Shown here one piece after another: positions 1-7,721 of a stretch of 34,549 bases of DNA; the stretch's first letter is position 1, and each line of letters starts with the position of its first letter. Where the stretch lies: NCBI GenBank assembly GCA_029564115.1, contig JAKQQP010000421.1, positions 1-34,549 on the forward strand, read 5' to 3'. The stretch is from Candidatus Rifleibacteriota bacterium (GTDB lineage: Bacteria; Riflebacteria; Ozemobacteria; Ozemobacterales; Ozemobacteraceae). Below the pieces are notes generated by a model. It was not told the origin of the DNA and made no database searches. It was given only the letters and a program-made list of their open reading frames with translations. The translations under genes and the position numbers were made by a program.

Positions 1-103
1 CTCAAGTTAATGATTCCTCTGTCATTCAAAAAGATTTTTGCAATTTATGATATTATTAGATTGAGAGTTGAGCGTAATAAACAAGATTATTCAGGACGGA
101 ATT

Positions 104-313
104 ATGCGCGTATTCACTGCTGTTATTGAAAAATGTAAATCCACCGGCCTTTATGTTGGCTATATACCAGGCTTACCTGGCGCCCATTCACAGGGAGAAA
201 CCCTTGAAGAACTCAACAACAACTTGAAAGAAGTGGTTGAAATGCTGCTTGAAGATGGCGAACCCTCTGTTGACTCAGAGTTTATCGGAACACAGTCAGT
301 AAAAGTCGCTTAA
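104..313 (+). CDS. hicB: HicB-family antitoxin (short form)
   Basis: Predicted antitoxin of a type II toxin-antitoxin pair. It should bind and neutralise the HicA ribonuclease encoded next to it. The 69-residue product begins MRVFTAVIEK, followed by the HicB pattern of an aromatic/Gly strand, PGLPGAHSQGET and a helix ending in LLEDGE, which is the partial RNase-H-like fold. I chose the ATG at 104 because AGGA lies 7 bases upstream and HicB proteins normally begin at this point. An in-frame TTG at 68 would add 12 residues with no family match and no clear ribosome binding site. No C-terminal helix-turn-helix or ribbon-helix-helix domain follows, so DNA binding for autoregulation is not evident. 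It lies one base upstream of hicA. The order hicB-hicA is less usual than hicA-hicB but known. Confidence 0.88.
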   Translation: MRVFTAVIEKCKSTGLYVGYIPGLPGAHSQGETLEELNNNLKEVVEMLLEDGEPSVDSEFIGTQSVKVA

Positions 314-314
314 G

Positions 315-542
315 ATGATCTTCGGGCCAATTTTAACCGCTAAAGATGTTATACGAATTCTGGGAAAACTTGGTTTTGTTGAAATCAGACAAAAAGGCTC
401 CCATAAGCAGTTTCGCCACAATGATGGCCGACAGACAACAGTTCCATGTCATCAAGGGCGTGATATCTCTCCAATTTTGCTTCGTCAAATAGTCAAGGAC
501 ATTGGCTTAACATTCAACGAATTCATTGGCGCAGATAAATGA
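315..542 (+). CDS. hicA: HicA-family mRNA interferase toxin
   Basis: Predicted toxin of the HicBA pair: a small double-stranded-RNA-binding-fold ribonuclease that cleaves mRNA when free of HicB. The 75-residue product has the standard HicA layout: a helix (TAKDVIRILGKLGF), the strand containing GSHKQF with the catalytic histidine at residue 30, then TVPCHQGRDIS and a C-terminal helix. It is longer than many HicA proteins at the C-terminus but has no missing key residue. It starts one base after the hicB stop, so the two are co-translated. Its TGA stop overlaps the ATG of the malic enzyme gene as ATGA (539-542), which ties expression of a metabolic gene to the toxin transcript. Confidence 0.9.
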   Translation: MIFGPILTAKDVIRILGKLGFVEIRQKGSHKQFRHNDGRQTTVPCHQGRDISPILLRQIVKDIGLTFNEFIGADK

Positions 543-2215
543 GCGAATCAAATGTTAACCCGTGTGTGAGCGGGCTGAATCTGCTTCAGAGCAGCAGATA
601 CAACAAGGGAACAGCGTTTTCGGAAGCTGAGAGGGTCGCTTTTGGCCTGCACGGGCTGTTGCCGCACCGTATCGAAACCATTGAAGAGCAGAAAAAACGC
701 GTCTGGCTGCAGTACAGCAATCAGCCGACCGCAATCGCAAAGAATCTTTATCTCAATCAGCTGGCCCGCACCAACGCAACACTGTTCTACGCCTTTGTCG
801 AAGAGCATCTCGCCGAAATGCTGCCGATCATTTATACCCCGACCATTGGCGAAGCGGTGCAGAATTTCAGCAGCAACTTCACGCAACAGCAGGGCCTGGT
901 CATTGCGTACCCCGACATGAACAAAATCGACAGCATTTTAGCCGGTTTCGCCGGACAACCGTTCGACATCATCGTCGTGACCGACGGCGAAGGGGTGCTT
1001 GGCATAGGCGATCAGGGCATCGGCGGCCTCGACATTGCCATCGGCAAACTTATGGTCTACACGCTCTGCGGTGGCATTAACCCATTCCGCACTCTGCCGG
1101 TGATGCTCGACGTCGGCACCAACAATCAGAAACTGCTCGATGATCCGCTTTATCTCGGCTGGCGGCATGCACGAATCAGCGGCGATCAATATGCCGAATT
1201 CATCGACAGATTTGCAAAGGCATTTAAAAAGCATTTTTCGCGAACTCTCCTGCACTGGGAAGACTTCGGCCGCGACAACGCCCGCGCCGTACTCGACCGC
1301 TACCGGCTTTTTCAACCTTCTTTCAATGACGACATCCAGGGAACGGGCGCCGTGGCTCTGGCCGCCGTTCTTGCCGGCATCCGCAAAACCGGCATCGCCG
1401 GCAAAGACCACCGGTTCTGCATTTTCGGAGCCGGCACGGCCGGAACCGGAATTGCCGACCAGATATGCCGGGCAATCGCCTGCCGCGAAGGTGTCGCTGA
1501 AGAAAAACTGCGGGAAAACTTTTTTCTCATCGATCGCAATGGTCTGCTGCAGACTTCACAAAGCGATCTGCAGTATTTTCAGAAATCCTATGCCAGAACA
1601 CCAGCGCTGCTGAGTGGCTGGAAAGTGGCCAATCATAAGCACATCACCCTGACCGACACCGTTAAAAATGCCAGACCGACAGTTCTGATCGGCTGTTCAA
1701 CCGTAGCCGGCGCTTTTACTGACGAGATTCTCTCGGCCATGGCCGCAAACACACCACGCCCGGTAATCATGCCACTGTCAAACCCGACTGAAAAAGCCGA
1801 AGCGACACCACAAAAGATTCTTGAACTCACTGACGGCAGAGCTCTGATCGCAACCGGCAGCCCATTCGGGCAGGTAACTTATTCCGGCCGTAAAATCGAG
1901 ATTTCTCAGTGCAACAATGCTCTGATTTTTCCAGGTATCGGGCTTGGCATGGTAATTTCAGGAGCGAGTTCACTCTCAGATGCTATGCTGCTCGCAGCCA
2001 GCGAGAAACTGGCAGAACTCAACCAGAGTGACGATTCACCGAATTCCCTGCTTCCCGGGTTTTCTGAAGTCAGACGGCTTTCAGCTGAAGTAGCGCTTGC
2101 CGTTGCCAGACAGGCCGCAGCGGAAGAACTCGCGCCGCCCGCTTCCGATGAAGAATTTAATGCCAGACTGAAAGCAGCAGCCTGGCACCCGGCTTATACC
2201 GATTACTGCAGATAA
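539..2215 (+). CDS. maeA: NAD-type malic enzyme (malate dehydrogenase, oxaloacetate-decarboxylating)
   Basis: Cytosolic enzyme that oxidatively decarboxylates L-malate to pyruvate and CO2 with reduction of NAD(P). The 558-residue protein follows the E. coli MaeA/SfcA pattern end to end: NKGTAFS near residue 22, the IYTPTIGEA motif with catalytic Tyr99, GDQGIGG, Lys170 in IAIGKL, DVGTNNQ, metal ligands in HWEDF (Glu241, Asp242) and FNDDIQGTG (Asp265), the Rossmann motif GAGTAGTG at 297-304, PLSNPT, and the ending AYTDY. Length matches the family. The cofactor is called NAD by overall similarity to MaeA; it cannot be settled by eye. The ATG overlaps the hicA stop by four bases and no strong ribosome binding site is visible, so translation probably depends on hicA. 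No obvious terminator follows. Confidence 0.95.
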   Translation: MSESNVNPCVSGLNLLQSSRYNKGTAFSEAERVAFGLHGLLPHRIETIEEQKKRVWLQYSNQPTAIAKNLYLNQLARTNATLFYAFVEEHLAEMLPIIYTPTIGEAVQNFSSNFTQQQGLVIAYPDMNKIDSILAGFAGQPFDIIVVTDGEGVLGIGDQGIGGLDIAIGKLMVYTLCGGINPFRTLPVMLDVGTNNQKLLDDPLYLGWRHARISGDQYAEFIDRFAKAFKKHFSRTLLHWEDFGRDNARAVLDRYRLFQPSFNDDIQGTGAVALAAVLAGIRKTGIAGKDHRFCIFGAGTAGTGIADQICRAIACREGVAEEKLRENFFLIDRNGLLQTSQSDLQYFQKSYARTPALLSGWKVANHKHITLTDTVKNARPTVLIGCSTVAGAFTDEILSAMAANTPRPVIMPLSNPTEKAEATPQKILELTDGRALIATGSPFGQVTYSGRKIEISQCNNALIFPGIGLGMVISGASSLSDAMLLAASEKLAELNQSDDSPNSLLPGFSEVRRLSAEVALAVARQAAAEELAPPASDEEFNARLKAAAWHPAYTDYCR

Positions 2216-2314
2216 AAACGTCTGATCCGGGAGTTTCTCTACAGCCTCAATTTGGTTTGACATAGTTTAGTTTTTAAAACAGATTATTAAAAAGACAAAC
2301 ATGGAGGCAAAAAA

Positions 2315-3073
2315 ATGAAATGTTTTCTTACTTTTGCAATAATGCTGGCGGTGATGACCAGCCCAACCATAGCACAGACAATGCAGCCCGCACAGACAAC
2401 GCCAACTTTTAAATCTGACGTAATAGAGGGCGATACAGGCGATATCAAGCTGACTTTTATTGGTCACGCCACGCTGGTAATAGAGCACAAGGGCAAGGTG
2501 ATACACATCGACCCCTGGTCACAGCTTGCTGATTATTCTCTGCAACCAAAAGCAAACCTGTTGTTGATAACACATGAGCACCGCGACCATCTCGACATCA
2601 AAGCTGTCGAACACATAAAAAAACCTGAAACCGCCATCATTTATACCAAAGTCGTGGCGCGACAGCTAAACGGCGGCAAAATAATGAATAACGGCGACAC
2701 AACCACGATCGACGGCATACAGGTAGAAGCGGTTCCGGCCTATAATATTGTCCACAAGCGCGACAACGGCGAACCATACCACCCGAAGGGGCGCGGCAAC
2801 GGTTACATTCTTACCATCGATGGCAAACGCATCTACATTGCCGGCGACACCGAAAACGTGCCCGAACTCAAAGAATTGAAAAATATCGATGTGGCCTTTC
2901 TGCCAATGAACCTGCCCTACACCATGACCCCTGAAATGGTTGCCGACCTGGCCACCGCCATAAGGCCGAAGATTCTTTACCCTTATCACTTCAGTGAAAC
3001 CGACACCAGCCTCATCGTTAATCTTCTAAAAAACGTGAAAGATATCGAAGTCAGAATACGTGACCTCAGATGA
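2315..3073 (+). CDS. Exported metallo-beta-lactamase-fold hydrolase (UlaG/UPF0173-like)
   Basis: Predicted zinc-dependent hydrolase acting outside the cytoplasm; the substrate is unknown. A signal peptide spans about residues 1-20 (hydrophobic run LTFAIMLAVM, then SPTIAQ). The mature part has the beta-lactamase fold signature THEHRDHLD (His87, His89, Asp91, His92), a further His147/His156 region, the metal-bridging Asp178 in AGDTEN, and His225 in YPYHFSE. The strand GNGYILTIDGKRIYIAGDT is typical of the L-ascorbate-lactonase/UPF0173 subgroup. A GGAGG lies 8 bases upstream of the ATG. A possible promoter element TTGACA (2257-2262) precedes it, but the -10 is poor. It stands alone between maeA and a tandem repeat array. 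It is not a classical beta-lactamase and should not be read as antibiotic resistance. Confidence 0.82.
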   Translation: MKCFLTFAIMLAVMTSPTIAQTMQPAQTTPTFKSDVIEGDTGDIKLTFIGHATLVIEHKGKVIHIDPWSQLADYSLQPKANLLLITHEHRDHLDIKAVEHIKKPETAIIYTKVVARQLNGGKIMNNGDTTTIDGIQVEAVPAYNIVHKRDNGEPYHPKGRGNGYILTIDGKRIYIAGDTENVPELKELKNIDVAFLPMNLPYTMTPEMVADLATAIRPKILYPYHFSETDTSLIVNLLKNVKDIEVRIRDLR

Positions 3074-3410
3074 ACGCGGATAATTGAGAATGAGCCACGG
3101 ATGAACTCGGAGTAACACGGATAATCAAGAATGGGCCACGGATGAACTCGGAGTAACGCGGATAATCAAGAATGGGCCGCGGATGAACTCGGAGTAACAC
3201 GGATAATTAAGAGTGAGCCACGGATAAACTCGGAGTAACTACGGATAATCAAGAATGGGCCGCGGATGAACTCGGAGTAACGCGGATAATCAAGAATGGG
3301 CCACGGATGAACTCGGAGTAACACGGATAATTAAGAGTGAGCCACGGATGAACTGGAGGAACACGGATAATCAAGAATGGGCCGCGGATGAATCCGGATT
3401 AACACATGGG
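3072..3410. repeat. Tandem array of about eight 41-bp direct repeats
   Basis: Full units start at 3095, 3136, 3177, 3218, 3260, 3301 and 3342. A partial unit precedes them (3072-3094) and a degenerate one follows (3382-3410). Unit length is 41, except 42 for the fourth (one extra T) and 40 for the seventh. Each unit starts CC(A/G)CGGATGAACTCGGAG and ends in a GGG or GAG triplet. Each is itself a doublet: both halves begin with CGGAT(G/A)A, suggesting growth from a roughly 20-bp unit. Stops occur in several frames and 41 is not a multiple of three, so the array is noncoding. It occupies the gap between the hydrolase and lipase genes and starts within the hydrolase stop codon. Confidence 0.93.
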
Positions 3411-3447
3411 TATGTTGGAAAAAGGGAAGAAAATTTCTCGAGAAACC

Positions 3448-3476
3448 TTGCGGGTTGTTTTATTCGTCATTATGAT
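3448..3476 (+). promoter_or_regulatory. Possible sigma-70 promoter for the lipase gene
   Basis: TTGCGG (3448-3453) and TATGAT (3471-3476) are separated by 17 bases and lie just downstream of the repeat array. The -10 matches the consensus at five of six positions; the -35 only at its first three. Confidence 0.42.
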
Positions 3477-3511
3477 TAACAGACAACCTTACATGAAAGG
3501 TCTTTTCTTAA

Positions 3512-4567
3512 ATGAAAGTTATTGTAGATAAAAGACTGGCGATCTTTTACTTTATCATTTGTCTGACTCTTGCGTTTGTTCCGATGGTATCGGCACAGAG
3601 CATACAAGGCGAAAAGTGCTACGCAAAAGTTTTTGAAGAGAAGGTAATCGGTCATAGCCTTGTCAACACCTACCTTCTGATGTATGCCGCATACAACACC
3701 TATGAAAATCGCATGGGTGTGGCTAATTTCGTCGAGTTTCAGAAAAAGTTCAAAGAGATATTCACGCCTCTTGGTATGAACAAATTCGACTTTATCAACA
3801 AAAAAGAGAAAACTGCAGATACTCAGGCAGTCATCATGTCGAACGACAAACTGGTTATCGTCTCTTTCAGAGGTTCAGAAGCAACTGCCAACAGCAAATT
3901 CAGCCCGGTCAAGTTTGTCTACGACTGGCTTTTAACCGACTTCAACTTTTTCAAAAAACGAATTTTATGGTGGGGCTGGGGCATCAAAATTCACAGAGGT
4001 TTTTACAATGCTCTCGACATAGTTTACGACGACCTCAAAAGCATTGTAGACAGCCATATGTCAGGTATTCCAAAACGTCTCTGGATCACTGGTCACAGTC
4101 TCGGAGCCGGCATAGCGCCACTTGCCGCCTATAGACTGGCCGGCGACGGAATCAGTGTTCAAGGCATCTATACGTTTGCCGGGCCGCGCATCGGCAACGA
4201 TATTTTTGCCAAAGCCTTCAAAAAGCGTTTCCCTGATTTTCAGCGCTGGGTCTACAACAACGACATCGTTACCAAAACGCCTTTCAAAATCATGAAATTC
4301 AAGCATCTGTCGGCTCCCAATAACATATATGCCGATGGTCGACTGGTGCTTGGCGACTACGAAATGCGCGGGGCGGGCAAAGTAAAAAGCCATATGCCCG
4401 GCATATATCTGCAAAAGATTTTTGACCTGCTGCCACTCGAGCTGAAAGACAAAATGCCGCCTCCACCGGCGTTCGGCAGCGAAGCCGTGTTTGAAGATTC
4501 CGATTTCGAGCGTTCCTTCAATGGCGCAGCAATCGAAGCTGAAGAAGAAGAAACAACCTATAAATAG
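3512..4567 (+). CDS. Secreted class 3 lipase (alpha/beta hydrolase)
   Basis: Predicted exported triacylglycerol or phospholipid esterase of the fungal-type Lipase_3 family. A signal peptide covers about residues 1-28 (hydrophobic IFYFIICLTLAFVP, then VSAQ). The nucleophile elbow is GHSLGAG with Ser196. The likely triad partners are Asp251 in YNNDIVTK and His294 in KSHMPGIY. Typical family strands VIVSFRGSE (oxyanion strand), HRGFYNAL and TFAGPRIGN are present in order. The C-terminus ends in an acidic run (EAEEEE) not needed for catalysis. A GAAAGG lies 11 bases before the ATG, a rather long spacing. The gene is monocistronic, with its own hairpin terminator just downstream. Confidence 0.87.
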   Translation: MKVIVDKRLAIFYFIICLTLAFVPMVSAQSIQGEKCYAKVFEEKVIGHSLVNTYLLMYAAYNTYENRMGVANFVEFQKKFKEIFTPLGMNKFDFINKKEKTADTQAVIMSNDKLVIVSFRGSEATANSKFSPVKFVYDWLLTDFNFFKKRILWWGWGIKIHRGFYNALDIVYDDLKSIVDSHMSGIPKRLWITGHSLGAGIAPLAAYRLAGDGISVQGIYTFAGPRIGNDIFAKAFKKRFPDFQRWVYNNDIVTKTPFKIMKFKHLSAPNNIYADGRLVLGDYEMRGAGKVKSHMPGIYLQKIFDLLPLELKDKMPPPPAFGSEAVFEDSDFERSFNGAAIEAEEEETTYK

Positions 4568-4589
4568 GCATTGACCACAAAAAAATAGG

Positions 4590-4627
4590 ATCCGGGAGCA
4601 GCCAGAAGCTGTTTCCGGATTTTTATT
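4590..4627 (+). terminator. Rho-independent terminator after the lipase gene
   Basis: An inverted repeat (ATCCGG..GCAGC / GCTG..CCGGAT, loop CAGAA) is followed by TTTTTATTT. It ends the lipase transcript, and the next promoter overlaps its T-tract. Confidence 0.78.
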
Positions 4628-4654
4628 TACATTCGTCCAGTAAAGTTCTATTAT
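4626..4654 (+). promoter_or_regulatory. Sigma-70-type promoter for the fdrA operon
   Basis: TTTACA (4626-4631), a 17-base spacer and TATTAT (4649-4654); each hexamer matches the consensus at five of six positions. It lies 44 bases before the fdrA ATG. No operator-like repeat was recognised around it. Confidence 0.62.
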
Positions 4655-4697
4655 TTTTGCAATAGATTTATAGACCAAGAAAAGGAGCGAAACCGGA

Positions 4698-6224
4698 ATG
4701 GTTGTCAGCCACCTCATCAAGAAGCAGACCTATTTCGACTCAGTGACGCTGATGTTGATCGGGTCGCAGGTAAAAAAACTCGACGGTATTGCCAACACTG
4801 TCGTCGGCATGTGTACGGACTACAACATCGACAGCCTCAAAAGGCTTAACATGTATCAGGCAGATTTCGATGGCCTAACGCCGAATGACCTCATAATCTG
4901 CATTCAAGCAAAAGACAAGGCTACTGCCGACAATGGCATTGTCGAGGTCGAAAAAAGGCTTAAATCACGCAAGCCTGCTGGCGGCAACGCAGAACTGCCC
5001 CCCGCCACCCAGGAAGAAGCCGCACGCCGTCTGCCAGACGCCAACGTAGTACTGATTTCAGTGCCGGGCGAATACGCAGCGAGAGAAGCAGAACAAGCTC
5101 TACTCAACGACCGGCATGTCATGCTTTTTTCCGACAATGTCAGTGTTGAAGAAGAATTGAAACTCAAAACCATCGGCGTTGAAAAAGAACTTCTGGTTAT
5201 GGGCCCCGATTGCGGCACTGCCATCATCAACGGTGTGCCACTGGCCTTTGCCAACGCGGTCAGAAAGGGTGACATTGGTCTGGTAGCGGCCTCAGGCACC
5301 GGCCTGCAGGAAGTGACCAGCACAATTCATCGCCTTGGCTGCGGCGTTTCTCAAGCAATCGGCGTCGGCGGGCGCGACCTCTCAGAAAAAATCAACGGTC
5401 GGATGACCCTGCTGGCAACCAAAGCCCTCGCTGCCGACCCGGCAACCAATGTTATCGTTCTGATCTCGAAACCGCCGGCGGAATCTGTATTAAAATCGCT
5501 GTTCAGCCAGTTGAAGAACATCGGTAAGGCAGTGGTCGTCTATTTTATCGGCGCCGACCCGAAAATTATCGAAGAGCAGGGCTTCGTCGCCGCCAGAAAT
5601 CTTGAAGATGCAGCGGTCAAAGCCTGCAACCTCAGTACCGGCAAAACACATCAACCAGAAATGTCTGAACTGGAAATAGGCAAACTGGCCGCCAGTCGCC
5701 AAATGACCGGAAAGAGTCTGCGAGGCCTTTATAGCGGCGGCACTCTCTGCGACGAAGCCCAGAGAATTCTGCAGCCCATCGTCGGCGAAATCTTCTCTAA
5801 CACGCCTGTTAAGGGCTGCAAAGAAATGCCGGATGTCTATAAAAGTCAAGGTCACTGCATCATCGATCTTGGCGACGACCTTTTCACCAGAGGCAAAGCC
5901 CACCCGATGATCGACCCGGATTACCGCTGTGAGCGGTTGGTACAGGAACTCAGTGACCCCTCAGCCGGGCTGATCTGCTTTGACGTGGTTCTCGGCTACG
6001 GTTCACACCCAGACATGGCCGGAGAAATGGTTGAAGCAATCAAACGCGGCCAGAAACTGACAAATAACCGACCGCTTCTGGCAGCGTGCATCTGTGGTAC
6101 CCACGAAGATCCGCAGGGTTACATGCAGCAAAAAGCAAAACTTGAAGAAGCAGGCGTTGTGGTTTTTCCGACCAACGTCGCTATGGTCGCCTTCATGCAA
6201 CATTGCCTCGAAAGGAACAATTAA
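4698..6224 (+). CDS. fdrA: FdrA-family protein (AllF-like, succinyl-CoA-synthetase fold)
   Basis: Cytosolic protein related to the CoA-ligase superfamily. In E. coli, FdrA (AllF) works with the DUF1116 protein AllG and with AllH in oxamate carbamoyltransferase, which phosphorolyses oxalurate to oxamate and carbamoyl phosphate. Family marks in the 508 residues are MGPDCGTAIINGVPLAFAN in the first half, AASGTGLQEVT and GVGGRDLS (CoA-binding/ligase core), then SGGTLCDEAQ and VLGYGSHPDMAGE in the second ligase-like half. Length is slightly short of E. coli FdrA (about 555). An AAGGAG lies 11 bases before the ATG. It is the first gene of a four-gene operon and abuts the next ATG directly. The family assignment is firm; the substrate is inferred from relatives. 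Confidence 0.88.
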   Translation: MVVSHLIKKQTYFDSVTLMLIGSQVKKLDGIANTVVGMCTDYNIDSLKRLNMYQADFDGLTPNDLIICIQAKDKATADNGIVEVEKRLKSRKPAGGNAELPPATQEEAARRLPDANVVLISVPGEYAAREAEQALLNDRHVMLFSDNVSVEEELKLKTIGVEKELLVMGPDCGTAIINGVPLAFANAVRKGDIGLVAASGTGLQEVTSTIHRLGCGVSQAIGVGGRDLSEKINGRMTLLATKALAADPATNVIVLISKPPAESVLKSLFSQLKNIGKAVVVYFIGADPKIIEEQGFVAARNLEDAAVKACNLSTGKTHQPEMSELEIGKLAASRQMTGKSLRGLYSGGTLCDEAQRILQPIVGEIFSNTPVKGCKEMPDVYKSQGHCIIDLGDDLFTRGKAHPMIDPDYRCERLVQELSDPSAGLICFDVVLGYGSHPDMAGEMVEAIKRGQKLTNNRPLLAACICGTHEDPQGYMQQKAKLEEAGVVVFPTNVAMVAFMQHCLERNN

Positions 6225-6434
6225 ATGAGCAAACTCAGCAGCTTTTTTGGGCAAAAGGTTAAAGTTATAAATCTTGGGATTCCGAGTTTTGCCGAAGACC
6301 TGAAAAATCAAGGTGTTGAAAGCATTCATACAGAATGGCGCCCACCTGCAGGCGGCAACAAAAAGATCCAGGCCCTGCTCGCCAGAGTCGAAGACTGGCA
6401 AAACAAAGTTAAAGCCGAAAAAGGAGCCAGATAA
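6225..6434 (+). CDS. Small free-standing FdrA/DUF1116-associated domain (69 aa)
   Basis: Small cytosolic protein of unknown function located between fdrA and the DUF1116 gene. It begins right after the fdrA stop with AAAGGA 8 bases upstream, and its TAA overlaps the next ATG by one base (TAATG), so it is clearly translated as part of the operon. The recognisable core is VINLGIPSFAEDL followed by EWRPPAGGNKK. From memory, this resembles the 'fdrA domain' found as short ORFs or fused to FdrA/DUF1116 proteins in other bacteria. The C-terminal third is a charged helix. It probably acts as a subunit or linker of the FdrA-DUF1116 complex; that role is inference from position. Confidence 0.75.
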   Translation: MSKLSSFFGQKVKVINLGIPSFAEDLKNQGVESIHTEWRPPAGGNKKIQALLARVEDWQNKVKAEKGAR

Positions 6435-7684
6435 TGCTTATAGATATTCAGGAAGCCAATGCAAAAGCCCTGGCCGCCATTCAAGCCGCCCAGCCGATCA
6501 TAAAGGGTATAGATACCGCTATCGACGTTGTTCCGGGCATGAAAAAAAATCTGATTCTGCACGCCGGCCCCCCCATCACCTGGGAAAAAATGTCGGGGCC
6601 CCTCAAAGGCGCGGTAATTGGCGGCCTTATTTATGAAGGGCTGGCCGCCAACCCGACTGAAGCCGAAAAGCTTGCAGCCAGCGGCCAGATCGAATACTCA
6701 CCATGGCACGAGCATGACGGCGTCGGGCCGATGGCCGGTGTCGCCACCGCCAGTATGCCCGTCTGGATAGTTGAAAACAAGACCAACGGCCGCAAAACTT
6801 TCTGCACCCTGAACGAAGGACTCGGCAAGGTTCTCCGCTATGGTGCGTTTTCAGACGAAGTCATTACCCGCCTGAAATGGATAGAAAAGACACTGGCTCC
6901 GGTCCTCAAGGCGGCAATTCCGCTTGCGCCGGAAATCAACCTGAAAAACATGATCGCGCAGGCATTACAGATGGGCGATGAAGTGCATAACCGCAACAAG
7001 GCTGCAACTTCAATGCTTATCAGAGAGCTCGTGGCCGCTATTACCAAAACCCCGTTCAGCCAGGAAGAAAAAGTGCGCGTGCTCGAATTCATGCACTCGA
7101 ACGACCACTTTTTCCTCAATCTCAGTATGCCGGCTGCCAAAGTAATGCTGCAGGCGGCTGAATGGATAGAAGGTTCGACGATCGTCACCACCATGTGCCG
7201 CAACGGCACCGAATTCGGCATCAGAGTCGCCGGTCTGAAAGACCGCTGGTTCACCGGCCCGGCTCAAATGACCAAAGGGTTGCTGTTCCCCGGCTTTGAA
7301 GAAAAAGACTGCAACCCGGACATCGGCGACAGTGCTATTACCGAAACCTGCGGTCTCGGCGGCTTTTCGATGGCGGCAGCACCAGCAATCGTTAAGTTTG
7401 TAGGCGGCACGGTCAGCGATGCCATGAACTTCACCCGCAAAATGTATGAAATAACCGAAGGCGAATCGCAGGCGTTCCAGATCCCGGCTATGGATTTCCG
7501 TGGCTCGCCGACTGGCATAAACCTGCTGAAGGTCTGCGAAAAAAATATTCTGCCGCAGATCAACACCGGTATTGCCCACAAAGATGCCGGAGTCGGCCAG
7601 GTAGGCGCCGGGCTGGTAAACCCGCCAATGAAGTGCTTTGAAGACGCCCTTGAAGCATATGTTGAAAAATACTGCCAAAATTAG
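6434..7684 (+). CDS. DUF1116-family protein (AllG/YlbE-like)
   Basis: Partner of FdrA; the E. coli homologue YlbE (AllG) is a subunit of oxamate carbamoyltransferase. The 416 residues show the family's conserved blocks: LILHAGPPITWEKMSGPLKGA near residue 37, YSPWHEHDGVGPMAGV near 93, NDHFFLNLSMPA near 217, TTMCRNGTEFGIRV near 252, and the Gly-rich ETCGLGGFSMAAAPAIV near 297. Length is close to the usual 420-480. It starts one base inside the stop of the small upstream gene, with AAGGAG 8 bases before. The DUF2877 (AllH) subunit that normally accompanies it is absent from the window, so the complex may be differently built or use another substrate. Confidence 0.88.
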   Translation: MLIDIQEANAKALAAIQAAQPIIKGIDTAIDVVPGMKKNLILHAGPPITWEKMSGPLKGAVIGGLIYEGLAANPTEAEKLAASGQIEYSPWHEHDGVGPMAGVATASMPVWIVENKTNGRKTFCTLNEGLGKVLRYGAFSDEVITRLKWIEKTLAPVLKAAIPLAPEINLKNMIAQALQMGDEVHNRNKAATSMLIRELVAAITKTPFSQEEKVRVLEFMHSNDHFFLNLSMPAAKVMLQAAEWIEGSTIVTTMCRNGTEFGIRVAGLKDRWFTGPAQMTKGLLFPGFEEKDCNPDIGDSAITETCGLGGFSMAAAPAIVKFVGGTVSDAMNFTRKMYEITEGESQAFQIPAMDFRGSPTGINLLKVCEKNILPQINTGIAHKDAGVGQVGAGLVNPPMKCFEDALEAYVEKYCQN

Positions 7685-7721
7685 TATCATTTGATCATAA
7701 ACAAATCGTAAGGAGTCTAAA

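Noticed and set aside
2315..3073. Antibiotic-resistance beta-lactamase
   Set aside because: Only the general metal-site fold is shared; the strand pattern fits UlaG/UPF0173-like hydrolases.
3072..3410. CRISPR array
   Set aside because: The 41-bp units follow one another directly, with no unique spacers, and no cas genes are near.
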